A stretch of 64,000 bases of DNA from positions 1 through 64,000 of the forward strand of contig DATMZR010000023.1 of assembly GCA_035573435.1 (NCBI GenBank), given 5' to 3'. Below the pieces are notes generated by a model that was given only the letters and a program-made list of their open reading frames with translations, searched no databases and was not told the origin of the DNA. The position numbers and the translations under genes are program-made. The stretch is from Solirubrobacterales bacterium. GTDB taxonomy: Bacteria > Actinomycetota > Thermoleophilia > Solirubrobacterales > 70-9. Positions within the stretch are counted from its first letter, which is position 1, and the number at the start of each line of letters is the position of its first letter. Below, piece after piece: positions 16,399 to 25,164 of the stretch.

Positions 16399-17250
16399 TC
16401 ACGCCTGGCTGGGGACGGTGGCGTGCTCGACCGCCCACTGCAGGACGTAGTCGGCCACCTCCTCCCAGCCCTCTTGGGCGGGTATCAAGTGGGCCATTCC
16501 CTCGTACGCCTTGATCTCGGTGATCGTGTCGGACTTGTAGTGCTTGGCGTTTGACTGTTGGACCTTCGGCGGCATGAGATGGTCCTCACTGCCTGAGACG
16601 AACAGCAGCGGCACACGGTTGTCGTTGTGATAGTCGACCCACGTTTCCTGGTGACCCGGCTGCAGGTTCGCCAGGATGCTGTCCCAGAAGATCCTGCCTG
16701 AGGCTGGGATGTGGTAGCGCTCGTAGAGTCGCCGGGCCTCATCCTCCGGGAAGGTATTCGTGAAGGCGTAGCGCCACTGATCGAAGGTGAAGCCGACGGC
16801 CTTGTGGTGGTTCGCTGGATTTTTCAGCACTGGCAGGGTCGCCTTGAGCTGAGCCGGTGGGACCGCCCGCACGCCTTCGGTCGGAGCGGAATTGAGTGCT
16901 ACCCCGGCGGCTCCGTGTCCGTGGTCGAGAAGAATCTGGGTGAACGCACCGCCCGCGGAGTGGCCGATGATGATCGGGGGAGAATCGAGCTCGCCGATCA
17001 GCTGCTCGAACCGGTCGATGATCTCGGGGACAGTCAGAGCCTCAATCGGCGAAGGATCGTCGTTCAGCGCCTCGACTTCGACCTCGAAGCCGGGGTACGC
17101 GGGCGCGAGAACCTTGTATCCGGCTGCCTCGTAGCGCTCGATCCAATGCTCCCAGCTTCGGGGCGTAACCCAGAAACCGTGAACGAGGACGATGGTGTCC
17201 GGCGTGCTGTCTGTCATCCGTGTCTCTTCAGCGTCTTCCTTGGCTGCCAT
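16399..17250 (-). CDS. Alpha/beta hydrolase
   Basis: A 283-residue alpha/beta hydrolase. The opening strand TIVLVHGFWVTPRSWEHW, nucleophile elbow GHSAGGAFTQ, acid in FVSGSEDHLMPP and His in EGMAHLIPAQEGWEEVADY are all present. The lid region YAFTNTFPEDEARRLYERYHIPA is typical of a lipase-like actinobacterial group. Start at 17250 has AGCAGGAGTC; a second ATG 11 codons later is also possible. Substrate unknown. Confidence 0.88.
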   Translation of the reverse strand: MAAKEDAEETRMTDSTPDTIVLVHGFWVTPRSWEHWIERYEAAGYKVLAPAYPGFEVEVEALNDDPSPIEALTVPEIIDRFEQLIGELDSPPIIIGHSAGGAFTQILLDHGHGAAGVALNSAPTEGVRAVPPAQLKATLPVLKNPANHHKAVGFTFDQWRYAFTNTFPEDEARRLYERYHIPASGRIFWDSILANLQPGHQETWVDYHNDNRVPLLFVSGSEDHLMPPKVQQSNAKHYKSDTITEIKAYEGMAHLIPAQEGWEEVADYVLQWAVEHATVPSQA

Positions 17251-17412
17251 GACTCCTGCTATCGCCCCCTTAACGTGTCTTGGCGACCCTACACCCCTCC
17301 GTTTGCGTGGTGGCCTCAGCTCGTCGGTGCTAGGGCGGGAGCCGACCTCCAGTCGCTCCTCCTTCGCGCGAGCAGGAATAGTGCGGCGCCTCCACCGCCC
17401 CGGCCGTTTGGC

Positions 17413-18450
17413 TCAAAGCGCGCCGCGTAACTGCTCGGCCATCACGAGCGCGGCCAGCAGCGCGGTGAGCACCCCCGCCGCGACCAGACCGTCGGCGCCG
17501 GCGGCGAGAGGCACGGCGGCGAGGAGCGCGACGACCACCATGGCTCGCCGCAGGCTCTGGGCATGGCCGAGCCTGGCGCCAGTGGCCATCAGCCCGGCGA
17601 GGAAGAGGGCCGGGCCGCCGAAAGCGACGAGCGCTCCCGAATCGTGCAGAGGGTCCGTCGGGTGCGCGATCACGAGCTCATCGCCGACCGCGACCAGGAC
17701 GATGCCGGCCACGATCGGGAGGTGCAGGTAGGTGTAGATGTCGCGGCCGATCTTGCCCCGCTGCTGGACGGTGGCGGCGCGAATCCCCTCCAGCACCCTG
17801 CCAGCGACCTGGCCGAAGTAGAGCCACCAGAGCGCCGTCGAGGAGAGGAAGGCGAGCAGCAGCGCGGCGACGATGTCGAGGCTCAGTCCCGTATCCGAGG
17901 CGGTGGCACCCGCGAGAACGACGCTCTCGCCGAGTGCGATGATCACGAACAGCTGGAAGCGCTCGCCGAAATGGGCGCCCTCGATCTGCCACTGACTCAT
18001 GGGGGTAGCGCCGACGCCCGGCAGCCAATACGTCGCGAGCGGTGCGGCTAGGTCAAGCGCGAGAGCACCCAGCCACAGAGCCCAGCGCAACGCCTCCGAG
18101 TCGACGATGCCGCCCGTGACCCACAGCGGCGCCGAGAGGATGCTCCACGCAAGGATCTGGCGGAAGTTCTGGTTGAACCTGCCGCGCGGCGTGACCGCGA
18201 CGACGAACGCGTTTCGCCCGATCTGAAGACCCGAGTACGCGCACGCGAACAGCAGCGCGTGCTCGCCGAATCCGTCCGGGATCGCGACCGACATCAACAG
18301 GCTCGCGAGCATCACGAACACCAGCACGAGCCGAACCGGCGCTGTGTCGGGGTCAAACCAGTTGGTCATCCACGTTGTGTAATTCCACGCCCAATACACC
18401 GCCACGAGCATGAAAGCCGTCTGGGCGGCGCCCGACCAGTCGAGGTGCAC
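17413..18450 (-). CDS. Low-temperature-requirement A (LtrA) family membrane protein
   Basis: Polytopic membrane protein of the LtrA family, about 10 helices, function unknown. Landmarks are FVIIALGESVVLAG, GERFQLF, ALWWLYFG and YTYLHLPIVAGIVLVAVG. The first usable start (GTG, 18450) would delete the most conserved N-terminal motif: the same frame upstream reads RATFFELFFDLVYVFAVTQL, and stays open back to a TGA at 18616-18618 but contains no ATG, GTG or TTG. An ATC at 18555 has GGAG six bases ahead. Either a non-standard start is used or the start was lost. The 291-base gap to the next gene is thus partly coding. Confidence 0.8.
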   Translation of the reverse strand: MHLDWSGAAQTAFMLVAVYWAWNYTTWMTNWFDPDTAPVRLVLVFVMLASLLMSVAIPDGFGEHALLFACAYSGLQIGRNAFVVAVTPRGRFNQNFRQILAWSILSAPLWVTGGIVDSEALRWALWLGALALDLAAPLATYWLPGVGATPMSQWQIEGAHFGERFQLFVIIALGESVVLAGATASDTGLSLDIVAALLLAFLSSTALWWLYFGQVAGRVLEGIRAATVQQRGKIGRDIYTYLHLPIVAGIVLVAVGDELVIAHPTDPLHDSGALVAFGGPALFLAGLMATGARLGHAQSLRRAMVVVALLAAVPLAAGADGLVAAGVLTALLAALVMAEQLRGAL

Positions 18451-18741
18451 GAGCAGATGGTGCGACAGCTGGGTGACCGCGAAGACGTAGACAAGGTCGA
18501 AGAACAGCTCGAAGAACGTCGCGCGTTGCTCGCCCTCGCCCTGGGCGCGGATGATCGGAAGCTCCGGGATGATCGGGCTCGTGGCGGTCGTGACGCCGCG
18601 AGGATAAGCAAGCGATCAGGGACGGCACGCCGCGGCACCGCGCAGGACACTGCCCTCGTGGCATCCGGTCGTCGAGAACGCCGAGGTGATTCCGTTGGTC
18701 GGCGGCGGTTGTAACGGCGCAGAAACTGACATGCTTGGCCA

Positions 18742-19188
18742 ATGCTGCAGACGAGCTTGCGAGGGGGAGTCGCGGGCGCGGTCGCGACGGTGGTGATGAC
18801 GCTCGAGCAGCCCATCGACAAACGCCTCTTCGACTCCAGGTACGACGACGTCGAGATACTGGGCAAGCTCGTAACGCGCGGCGACGACTGGCAACCCATT
18901 GGCTTCGCGCTCCACGTCCAGAACGGCGCGATCTTCGGCGCCGCATACGCGCGGCTCAAGCCGTCCCTGCCGGGGCCGGCGGTCCTGCGCGGCCTGCTGG
19001 TGGGCCTCATCGAGCACGTCGCGACCTGGCCGATGGTCGCGCTGGTCGACCGCTACCACCCCGCCCGCAAGGAGCTGCCGAAGCTCGCCGGCAACCCCCG
19101 AGCCTTCGGCCAGGCGACGATCCGCCACGCAGTGTTCGGCATCGTCCTCGGGCTCCTCGAGGACGCGCTGAATGACCGCAGCGCATAG
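18742..19188 (+). CDS. Conserved membrane-associated protein, function unknown
   Basis: A 148-residue protein opening with LRGGVAGAVATVVMTLEQPIDKRLFD, a Gly/Ala-rich membrane helix found in DUF1440-type proteins. A second helix pair follows (IGFALHVQNGAIFGAAYA and VLRGLLVGLIEHVATWPMVALV), and the C-terminus IRHAVFGIVLGLLEDALN is another hydrophobic helix. No enzyme motif is seen. Start ATG at 18742 lacks a ribosome site; CATGCT lies 6 bases ahead, so the message may be leaderless. Confidence 0.65.
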   Translation: MLQTSLRGGVAGAVATVVMTLEQPIDKRLFDSRYDDVEILGKLVTRGDDWQPIGFALHVQNGAIFGAAYARLKPSLPGPAVLRGLLVGLIEHVATWPMVALVDRYHPARKELPKLAGNPRAFGQATIRHAVFGIVLGLLEDALNDRSA

Positions 19189-19310
19189 CTCACGTTGTAG
19201 CTCCCTGAGCTCGCTTCACGCGAAAGCAGAAGCAAGGCTTCAGCCCCTCCCTCCGTCTTAGCGCCCATTTCGGGCTCGCAAACTTTGCTCTCCAGAGTTA
19301 CGCTCTGCTG

Positions 19311-19625
19311 ATGGCGGCCGCGGCGACATTAGTCATGTGGTTTCACCTCCGCTCGCCGGAGCTGGCCGAGGAATTTGAGCGTCTGATGGCCAGCGATCGG
19401 GACATCGTCCATGGCTCGCTGGACACGATGCCGGATTGGCAATTGACGCGGCCGATGGATGTCCCGGGACAGGCGATTGACGCAGCCGATTACGTGCTGA
19501 TCGCGGAGATCGTCAACATCGAGCGCTGGCAGCAGCAAGCGGAGCAACGGGTCCAGGGCTTGGCGGATGACTTGGAGCATCTGGTGTCCAGCCGGAGGAT
19601 GCTGGTCCTCGAACGCCTCCTTTGA
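19311..19625 (+). CDS. Small conserved hypothetical protein
   Basis: A 104-residue cytosolic protein. The sequence VMWFHLRSPELAEEFERLMASDRD followed by VLIAEIVNIERWQQQAEQRVQGLADDLEHLV has the strand-helix-strand-helix pattern of a dimeric alpha-beta barrel (ABM/EthD type), but the match is only by shape. TACGCT lies 6 bases before the ATG, so the message may be leaderless. The following 241 bases up to the next start hold no gene I can see. Confidence 0.6.
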   Translation: MAAAATLVMWFHLRSPELAEEFERLMASDRDIVHGSLDTMPDWQLTRPMDVPGQAIDAADYVLIAEIVNIERWQQQAEQRVQGLADDLEHLVSSRRMLVLERLL

Positions 19626-19866
19626 AAATAGGTTTCAGTTCTGACGTCGTTTCTGCTTTGCGCGAGAAGCGGACGCTAGTTCGAAGCGTGCTGCTTTCCA
19701 TGCATAGCGGCGCTTATCGCGGCAATGCCTTTGCGCTTTTTCCTCTCGTGTGAAAGCGGAACGGTCCTATCCAGCCGGGGTAGGCAGCTCGAGTGGGGGC
19801 AGCCGCATCAACGTGGCCCGCATTGCCTCCGCCTGCTTAAATGGATCCGGCTTGAGGTTGGGGGGC

Positions 19867-21234
19867 ATGAAGAGGGTCAGTGGGGCCATCTTGGCGGCGA
19901 TCGGGCTGACGTCCGGGATCCTCGCGGCACCGGCGCCGGCGCACGACCAGGTCAGGTGGATGGAGGGCTTCGACGCGGCGGCCACGCCCGACCGCTTCGA
20001 CAGGGTCGGCGTCCTGAAGATCGGCCCGCCGACGGCCAAGAACGTGCTGGTCCTGAACCCGGGCACATCCGCCGGCTCAGCCTATTTCGGGCCGCTCGCG
20101 AGGACCCTGGTCCAGCGGTTGAAAGGCTGGCAGGTGTGGTCAGTGGAGCGGCGCGAGAACCTGCTCGAGGACCAATCGGTGCTCCAGCGGGCCAAGGAGG
20201 GGACGGTCACCCCTCAGCGCCTGTTCGACTACTACCTGCGCTGGCTGACCGACTCGTCGATCACGAACCACTTCCGGCTCATCCCGGACTCGGAGGTCGG
20301 CTTCGCGCGCCAGTGGGGGATGCGCGTGGAGATCGGCGACCTGAGGCGCGTGGTCCAGGCCGCCCGCCAGGAGGGCCGCAGGGTGGTCCTTGGTGGCCAC
20401 TCCCTCGGCGGCTCGATCACCACTGCCTACGCTACGTGGGACTTCCACGGCACGCCCGGCGTCAACGGGCTGTCAGGCCTGGTGTACGTCGACGGGGGGA
20501 GCAACCCGACTCCGGTGACCCGCCAGGAGGCCGAGCAGTCGCTCGACGACCTGCAGTCCGGGTCGCCGTGGCTCGCATTCGGCGGCATCCCGGCCCCCTT
20601 TGCGGGGCTGTTCGCATCCGGAGGCTCCACCCTGGCCCGGATCGACCCGAACGGACCGGCGATCGCGCAGTCGTTTCCGCTGCTGCCGGCCAATCTGAAG
20701 CCGCCGGTCCCTGCCACCAACCTCGCCCAGTGGGGCTACGCATCCGACACCGAGACCTCGCCTCCAAACGTCGCCGCCTTTCAAGCTCACGTCGGGCGGC
20801 TGGCGGCAAGCGGCGACCGACGCGGCTGGAACCAGGCGGGCGAGATCACCCCGATCGCGCGGTACGCGAGGATGTTCTCCGGGACCTGGGTCGTGGACGC
20901 CGACGGCGTCGCCTGGTATCACCCGCTGCGCCTGACGATCGACGCTGGAGCGGTGGCCGCGGGCAACCCGAATCCCGCCCAGCAGGTCCTCCTCGTCAAC
21001 GCTGTCCACGGCGATCAGATCGACGTCCCGATCTACGCGTTCGCGGCCTCCCTCGGAGGCGCGCGCGTTCTGGACGCGGCTCGGGCGCTGGCTCAGCAGT
21101 CGGGTCTGCCTGCCAGCAAGCTGACGCTCGTCAACCGCCAGAACACCTACGCGCACAACGATCCCGCGGGCGCGTTCCCCGGGAACGCCTTCCTCGACCG
21201 GCTGGTGCCCTTCCTACAGGGAATCGGCCGGTGA
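19867..21234 (+). CDS. Secreted alpha/beta hydrolase-fold protein
   Basis: A 455-residue exported protein. The signal peptide is KRVSGAILAAIGLTSGILAAPAPA. The hydrolase fold shows NVLVLNPGTSAGSAYFGPLA as oxyanion strand, the nucleophile elbow GGHSLGGSITTAYA, and late motifs VNAVHGDQIDVPIYAF (acid) and NTYAHNDPAGAFPGN (His). The lid between is long. Family assignment beyond alpha/beta hydrolase is uncertain. ATG 19867 is chosen because a signal peptide starts there and GAGGTTGGGGGGC precedes it; the frame is open back to 19750. Confidence 0.8.
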   Translation: MKRVSGAILAAIGLTSGILAAPAPAHDQVRWMEGFDAAATPDRFDRVGVLKIGPPTAKNVLVLNPGTSAGSAYFGPLARTLVQRLKGWQVWSVERRENLLEDQSVLQRAKEGTVTPQRLFDYYLRWLTDSSITNHFRLIPDSEVGFARQWGMRVEIGDLRRVVQAARQEGRRVVLGGHSLGGSITTAYATWDFHGTPGVNGLSGLVYVDGGSNPTPVTRQEAEQSLDDLQSGSPWLAFGGIPAPFAGLFASGGSTLARIDPNGPAIAQSFPLLPANLKPPVPATNLAQWGYASDTETSPPNVAAFQAHVGRLAASGDRRGWNQAGEITPIARYARMFSGTWVVDADGVAWYHPLRLTIDAGAVAAGNPNPAQQVLLVNAVHGDQIDVPIYAFAASLGGARVLDAARALAQQSGLPASKLTLVNRQNTYAHNDPAGAFPGNAFLDRLVPFLQGIGR

Positions 21235-21273
21235 GGGCCCCGTGTCGACCCACGAGCCGATCGATCAGCTCGC

Positions 21274-22644
21274 CTACTTCACGACACGGATCAGCTTCTT
21301 GTTGACGAACTCCTCGACGCCGTAACGGCCGAGCTCTCGGCCGAAGCCCGACCGCTTCACCCCTCCGAAGGGCAGCTCGGCCCCGTCGAGGCCCACCCCG
21401 TTGACGAAGACCATGCCCGTATCGAGGCTGTCGGCCACCCGCATGGCCTGCTCGGGATCGTCGGAGAAGACGTATGAGCCCAGCCCGTACGGCGTGTCGT
21501 TTGCCAGCTCGACCGCATCCTCCTCGGAGCCGACCCGGTAGACGCTCGCGACGGGTCCGAAGAACTCCTCGCGGTAGGCGTCGTTGTCCGGCGTGATGCC
21601 AGTCAGCACCGTGGCCGGGAACCAGTTGTCCTTCCGCTCGCCGCCGAGCACGACCTCGGCCCCCTGAGCCACTGCGCGGTCGAGCTGATCCTGCAGTCGC
21701 TCGGCCGCGGTCGCCGAGGAGAGCGGACCGATCTCGGTGCCCTCCTTGGTCGGGTCGCCCGGCTCGGCGGCCTTCATCCTCTCGGTGAACTTCTCGACGA
21801 AGTCGTCGTAGAGCTCGTCGGCGACGATGAAGCGCTTGGCACCGTTGCAGGACTGGCCGGTGTTGTCGAGGCGAGCGTCGACGGCGGCTGTGACCGCGCC
21901 GTCAAGGTCCTCGGCCCCGAGCAGGATGAACGGGTCCGAGCCGCCCATTTCGAGTACGACCTTCTTCAGGTTGCGGCCCGCGATCTCGGCGACGGCCGTG
22001 CCCGCCCGCTCTGAGCCCGTCAGCGAAACGCCCCGGATCCGCGGATCGGCGAGGATCTCGGCGATCTGCTCGTTCGAGGCGAGGATCGTCTGATAGGCGC
22101 CCGCGGGGAAGCCGGCATCCTCGATCATCGACTGGATGGCCTCGGCCGACGCCGGGCACTGGGGGGCCGGCTTCAGCAGGATCGTGTTCCCCACAATCAG
22201 GTTCGGGCCGGCGAAACGAGCCACCTGGTAGTAGGGGAAGTTCCATGGCATGATCCCCAGCAGCGGGCCCATCGCGGTCTTGCGAACCAGGGCCGTCCCC
22301 TCGCCGGCCAGCAGCGGGATGGGCTCGTCAGCGAGGAAGTCCTCCGCGTTGTCGGCGTAGTAGCTGTAGATCGCCTCGCAGAAGTCGACCTCGCCGAGGG
22401 CCTGCTCGATCGGCTTTCCCATCTCCTGCACCGCGATCTCGGCAAGCTCCTCCCGGCGCTCGGAGTGCAGCTCGGCGACCCGCTTGATCAGCGCGGCCCG
22501 CTCGGACACGGATGTTCCGGCGGACCAGTTCCTGTGGGTCCCGTCGGCCTTCGCGACGGCCGCGAAGAGATCAGCGTCCGAGATCTGCGGATACTCCTTG
22601 ACGTGCTCGCCGGTTGCGGGATTGACGACCGCGTAACCGCTCAC
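21274..22644 (-). CDS. NAD(P)-dependent succinate-semialdehyde dehydrogenase-like ALDH
   Basis: Aldehyde dehydrogenase of 456 residues, closest to the succinate-semialdehyde dehydrogenase group. It oxidises an aldehyde to the acid in the cytosol. Catalytic Cys266 is in NTGQSCNGAKRF, the general base Glu232 in VVLEMGGSDPF, the substrate loop MPWNFPYYQ and the C-terminal PFGGVKRSGFGRELG are intact. The GTG start overlaps the isochorismatase stop by 4 bases (GTGA) and has GAGAGGAGAGCAC as ribosome site, so the two are co-translated. Glutamate decarboxylase elsewhere in the window (57077-58447) would feed a GABA route to the same substrate; that link is inference. Confidence 0.9.
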   Translation of the reverse strand: MSGYAVVNPATGEHVKEYPQISDADLFAAVAKADGTHRNWSAGTSVSERAALIKRVAELHSERREELAEIAVQEMGKPIEQALGEVDFCEAIYSYYADNAEDFLADEPIPLLAGEGTALVRKTAMGPLLGIMPWNFPYYQVARFAGPNLIVGNTILLKPAPQCPASAEAIQSMIEDAGFPAGAYQTILASNEQIAEILADPRIRGVSLTGSERAGTAVAEIAGRNLKKVVLEMGGSDPFILLGAEDLDGAVTAAVDARLDNTGQSCNGAKRFIVADELYDDFVEKFTERMKAAEPGDPTKEGTEIGPLSSATAAERLQDQLDRAVAQGAEVVLGGERKDNWFPATVLTGITPDNDAYREEFFGPVASVYRVGSEEDAVELANDTPYGLGSYVFSDDPEQAMRVADSLDTGMVFVNGVGLDGAELPFGGVKRSGFGRELGRYGVEEFVNKKLIRVVK

Positions 22645-23201
22645 GTGCTCTCCTCTCTCACGCGCAGCTCGGCGATCGCCTCGGCAGCCGTCAGGACCCG
22701 GCCGAAGTTCGGATCGAGGTTCGCCGCCGTGACCCGAGCGAGCTCGTCGGCGGCGATCGTGCCCCCCTCCTGGTCGTCGAGGTCGAAGGTGTGCGTTGCG
22801 TCAAGCGCAAAGCTCATCTCGAAGCCGAGGTTGGCGCCCACCCGGGCGGTGGTCTCGCAGCACATGTTCGTCTGGATGCCGCAGACAACGATGCCCTCGA
22901 TCCCATTCTCGGTGAGCCAGCGCTCGAGGTCCGGGTCACCGTGAAAGGCCGAGTGAACCGTCTTCGAGACCAGCAGGTCCGGCTCGCCCTCCATCACATC
23001 CTTGAACGCGTTGCCCGCCTCAGACTGCTCCTCGCTGAAGTCGTCACGCACGAACACCACCGGCTGGCCCTGGTCGCGCCAGGACCGGATCAGGTGCGCC
23101 ACGTTGCGCTCGCAGTCGGGGTTGTTGCGGCGGCCCCAATAGCTGGCGTCGTCGAACGCCTTCTGCACGTCCACGACGACCAGAGCGGTGTGAGCGGGCA
23201 T
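22641..23201 (-). CDS. Isochorismatase-family cysteine hydrolase
   Basis: A 186-residue cysteine hydrolase (nicotinamidase/isochorismatase fold). The triad appears to be Asp11 (ALVVVDVQKAF), Lys80 (VSKTVHSAF) and Cys114 or Cys115 (GIQTNMCCETTAR), with the cis-peptide at VVCGIQTN. Likely splits an amide or ureide. It is the first gene of a two-gene unit with the aldehyde dehydrogenase, suggesting a pathway releasing an amine or aldehyde. Upstream on the same strand lies a relic of a SnoaL start region (23240-23297). Confidence 0.88.
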   Translation of the reverse strand: MPAHTALVVVDVQKAFDDASYWGRRNNPDCERNVAHLIRSWRDQGQPVVFVRDDFSEEQSEAGNAFKDVMEGEPDLLVSKTVHSAFHGDPDLERWLTENGIEGIVVCGIQTNMCCETTARVGANLGFEMSFALDATHTFDLDDQEGGTIAADELARVTAANLDPNFGRVLTAAEAIAELRVREEST

Positions 23202-23239
23202 GGCCCCAGACTAGCGCTGCGCCGCGCGACGCGGATTCC

Positions 23240-23297
23240 CTCCTCCGACATCGCCCGCCAAGTATCTCGCGGTGCTCACCGTGTCGCTTCCATGCAA
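23240..23297 (-). promoter_or_regulatory. SnoaL promoter/start segment (copy B), decapitated gene
   Basis: Read on the minus strand this matches 11470-11528 (52 of 58 aligned bases). It contains GATACT, then an ATG at 23251 beginning M-S-E-E-G-I-R-V-A-R-R, the start of a SnoaL-like protein, but the rest of that gene is missing. The isochorismatase ATG follows 50 bases downstream in another frame, so the segment may now act as its promoter. Confidence 0.5.
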
Positions 23298-23356
23298 AGC
23301 AGGAGCATCCGCGATCACAATGAGAGCCTCGACGTAGCTTCGGCAAGGAGGTAGCC

Positions 23357-23836
23357 GTGACTGAGCAAACGCCACGCATAGATTTCGAGAACCTGCCGGC
23401 GCCGAGCGAAGGCTTCCTCGTGACACTGTTCATCACGGTGCGAAGCGTTGCCCGGTCCCGTGCTTTCTACTCGGAGGTTCTGGGCGGCCAGGTTGTGCTG
23501 GAGGAGAACCCGTGCATGGTCAAACTCTCCAACTCGTGGGTGATCATGAACCCGGGCGGCGGCCCCACCCCCGACAAGCCGGACATCTCAGTCGTCAACT
23601 ACGAGTTCGACAACACGATCTCCGCCTTCATGAACCTGCGCGTAGCCGATATCCAGGCGTGCTATGAGGAGTGGAGCTCGAGGGGGGCCGAGTTTGTGAC
23701 GCCGCCGATCGATCGCGGTGCTGAGATTCGCTGCTACATGCGGGACCCCGACGGCTACCTGATCGAGGTCGGCCAGTCCACGGGGCTGCTCGCCGGCAAG
23801 CTCGCCAAGAAGCGGCCGGAGGATCTACCGGGCTAG
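23357..23836 (+). CDS. VOC-family (glyoxalase-like) protein
   Basis: A 159-residue VOC protein with one beta-alpha-beta-beta-beta pair: VTLFITVRSVARSRAFYSEVL opening, the metal-side strand PCMVKLSNSWVIMNPG, and the closing CYMRDPDGYLIEVGQST, whose Glu is a usual metal ligand. Substrate unknown; glyoxalase, dioxygenase or antibiotic binding are possible. The GTG start is fixed by AAGGAGGTAGCC. It is divergent from the isochorismatase operon and converges with the DsbA-like gene. Confidence 0.87.
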   Translation: MTEQTPRIDFENLPAPSEGFLVTLFITVRSVARSRAFYSEVLGGQVVLEENPCMVKLSNSWVIMNPGGGPTPDKPDISVVNYEFDNTISAFMNLRVADIQACYEEWSSRGAEFVTPPIDRGAEIRCYMRDPDGYLIEVGQSTGLLAGKLAKKRPEDLPG

Positions 23837-23868
23837 GACGCAGGTGGGTGGCTTTAGGCCTCCCCCGT

Positions 23869-24396
23869 TCACTCGGCGAGCGCCTTTAGCAAGGTTCGTG
23901 CGCCGTAGCTGCCGCGGTGGACGATGCCGTCGATGAACAGTGTCGGGGTTCCTCTGACCTCCCCCGTAGCCGACCCGCTCTCAACGTCTCGGCGGATGCG
24001 CTCTGACACGCCGGCGCTGTTCCGAGCCTGGTCGAACCGAGCTATGTCGAGCCCGAGTTCTGCCGCATACCGGCGCAAGTCATCGTCTTCGAGCGCCTTC
24101 TGTCGATGAAACAGCAACTCGTGCATATCCCAGAACCGATCCTGGACCGACGCTGCCTCCGCAGCGGCGGATGCGGAGAGGGCGTGGGGATGAATCTCGG
24201 TCAGCGGAAAGTGCCGAAAGGCGAACCGAACCTTCTCGCCGAGTCGACGCTCGACGCGCTCGATTTCCCGGAACGCCTGGCGCGAATATGGACACTCATA
24301 GTCGCCGTATTCGAGGATCACGCGCGCGCCGGCTGCGCCGCGAACGTGATCCACCGCCTCGTCAAGCGGCTGCAGGTCAGCCATCGCTGACCTCAC
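23869..24396 (-). CDS. DsbA-family thioredoxin-fold protein with CPYS motif
   Basis: A 175-residue DsbA-like protein. It opens with the family signature ARVILEYGDYECPYSRQAF: the active site is CPYS, so the second Cys is missing. The helical insert FRHFPLTEIHPHALSASAAAEAAS and the cis-Pro loop GTPTLFIDG are normal. It has no signal peptide. With one Cys it cannot form an intramolecular disulfide and might act as an isomerase, a glutathione-S-transferase-like or a redox-inert protein. Start overlaps the hydrolase stop (GTGA), so the two are coupled. Relatives in this window: 45637-47580 (C-terminal domain) and 53513-54052. Confidence 0.85.
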   Translation of the reverse strand: MRSAMADLQPLDEAVDHVRGAAGARVILEYGDYECPYSRQAFREIERVERRLGEKVRFAFRHFPLTEIHPHALSASAAAEAASVQDRFWDMHELLFHRQKALEDDDLRRYAAELGLDIARFDQARNSAGVSERIRRDVESGSATGEVRGTPTLFIDGIVHRGSYGARTLLKALAE

Positions 24397-25076
24397 GTCG
24401 CGGAGGCAGCCTTCTTGATGAGGTCGGCGACTGCTGCCGGCTGTGAGACATAGACGGAATGGCTGGCCGCAGCCTCCTCAACGGTTGCGCCCGCTCGTCC
24501 GGACATCTCGCGCTGGGCGGGGGGAGGGATCATCCGATCCTCCGTCGTGAGCAGATACCAGCTCGGCTTGCTGCCCCACGCGGCCTCGCTGATTGTGCCT
24601 CCTAGCGCGTCCACTCCCCACGGCAGCTGCGAGTCAGCCATGAACGCGGCCAGGTCTGGGTCCACGTCGCCCGCGAATGAATCGGGGAACTTCTCCCGGT
24701 CGAGGAGAAGGAATCCATCCTGAGGCGGGAGGATCGGCGGCTGGGGCCCGTCCTGGGGAAAGCCCTCGATCAGGGTGTTCACCGACTCGCCCTTGTCCGG
24801 GACGAAGGCCGCGATGTAGACGAGCGCCGCCACGTTGGGGTCGTTGCCGGCCTCGGTGATCACCGCTCCGCCATAGGAATGTCCGACGAGGATGACCGGC
24901 TCGCTCTGCGCGTTGATGACGCGCTTGGTCGCGGCCGCGTCGTCTTCCAGCGAAAGCGTCGGATGCTGGACGACGCTGACCTGATAGCCGTCCTTCGTCA
25001 GAGCGTTGGAGACACCCTGCCAGCCTGAGCCGTCGACGAAACCGCCATGGACGAGGACAACGGTCTTTGATGCCAT
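24393..25076 (-). CDS. Alpha/beta hydrolase
   Basis: A 227-residue esterase-like enzyme of the same group as 4527-5222. Features are TVVLVHGGFVDGSGWQGV, the nucleophile elbow VGHSYGGAV, acid probably in LTTEDRMIPP and the closing His in EAAASHSVYVSQPAAVADL. Ribosome site AAGGGAGATCCCC precedes the ATG. First gene of a two-gene unit with the DsbA-like protein. Confidence 0.88.
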   Translation of the reverse strand: MASKTVVLVHGGFVDGSGWQGVSNALTKDGYQVSVVQHPTLSLEDDAAATKRVINAQSEPVILVGHSYGGAVITEAGNDPNVAALVYIAAFVPDKGESVNTLIEGFPQDGPQPPILPPQDGFLLLDREKFPDSFAGDVDPDLAAFMADSQLPWGVDALGGTISEAAWGSKPSWYLLTTEDRMIPPPAQREMSGRAGATVEEAAASHSVYVSQPAAVADLIKKAASAT

Positions 25077-25164
25077 GGGGATCTCCCTTCCCGTGTTGTT
25101 GGCGGTTTCATCCTAACCCTGCCTGGAGCAGGGTCGGGATCGTCAACGCAGGAGGTCGCTGGCG

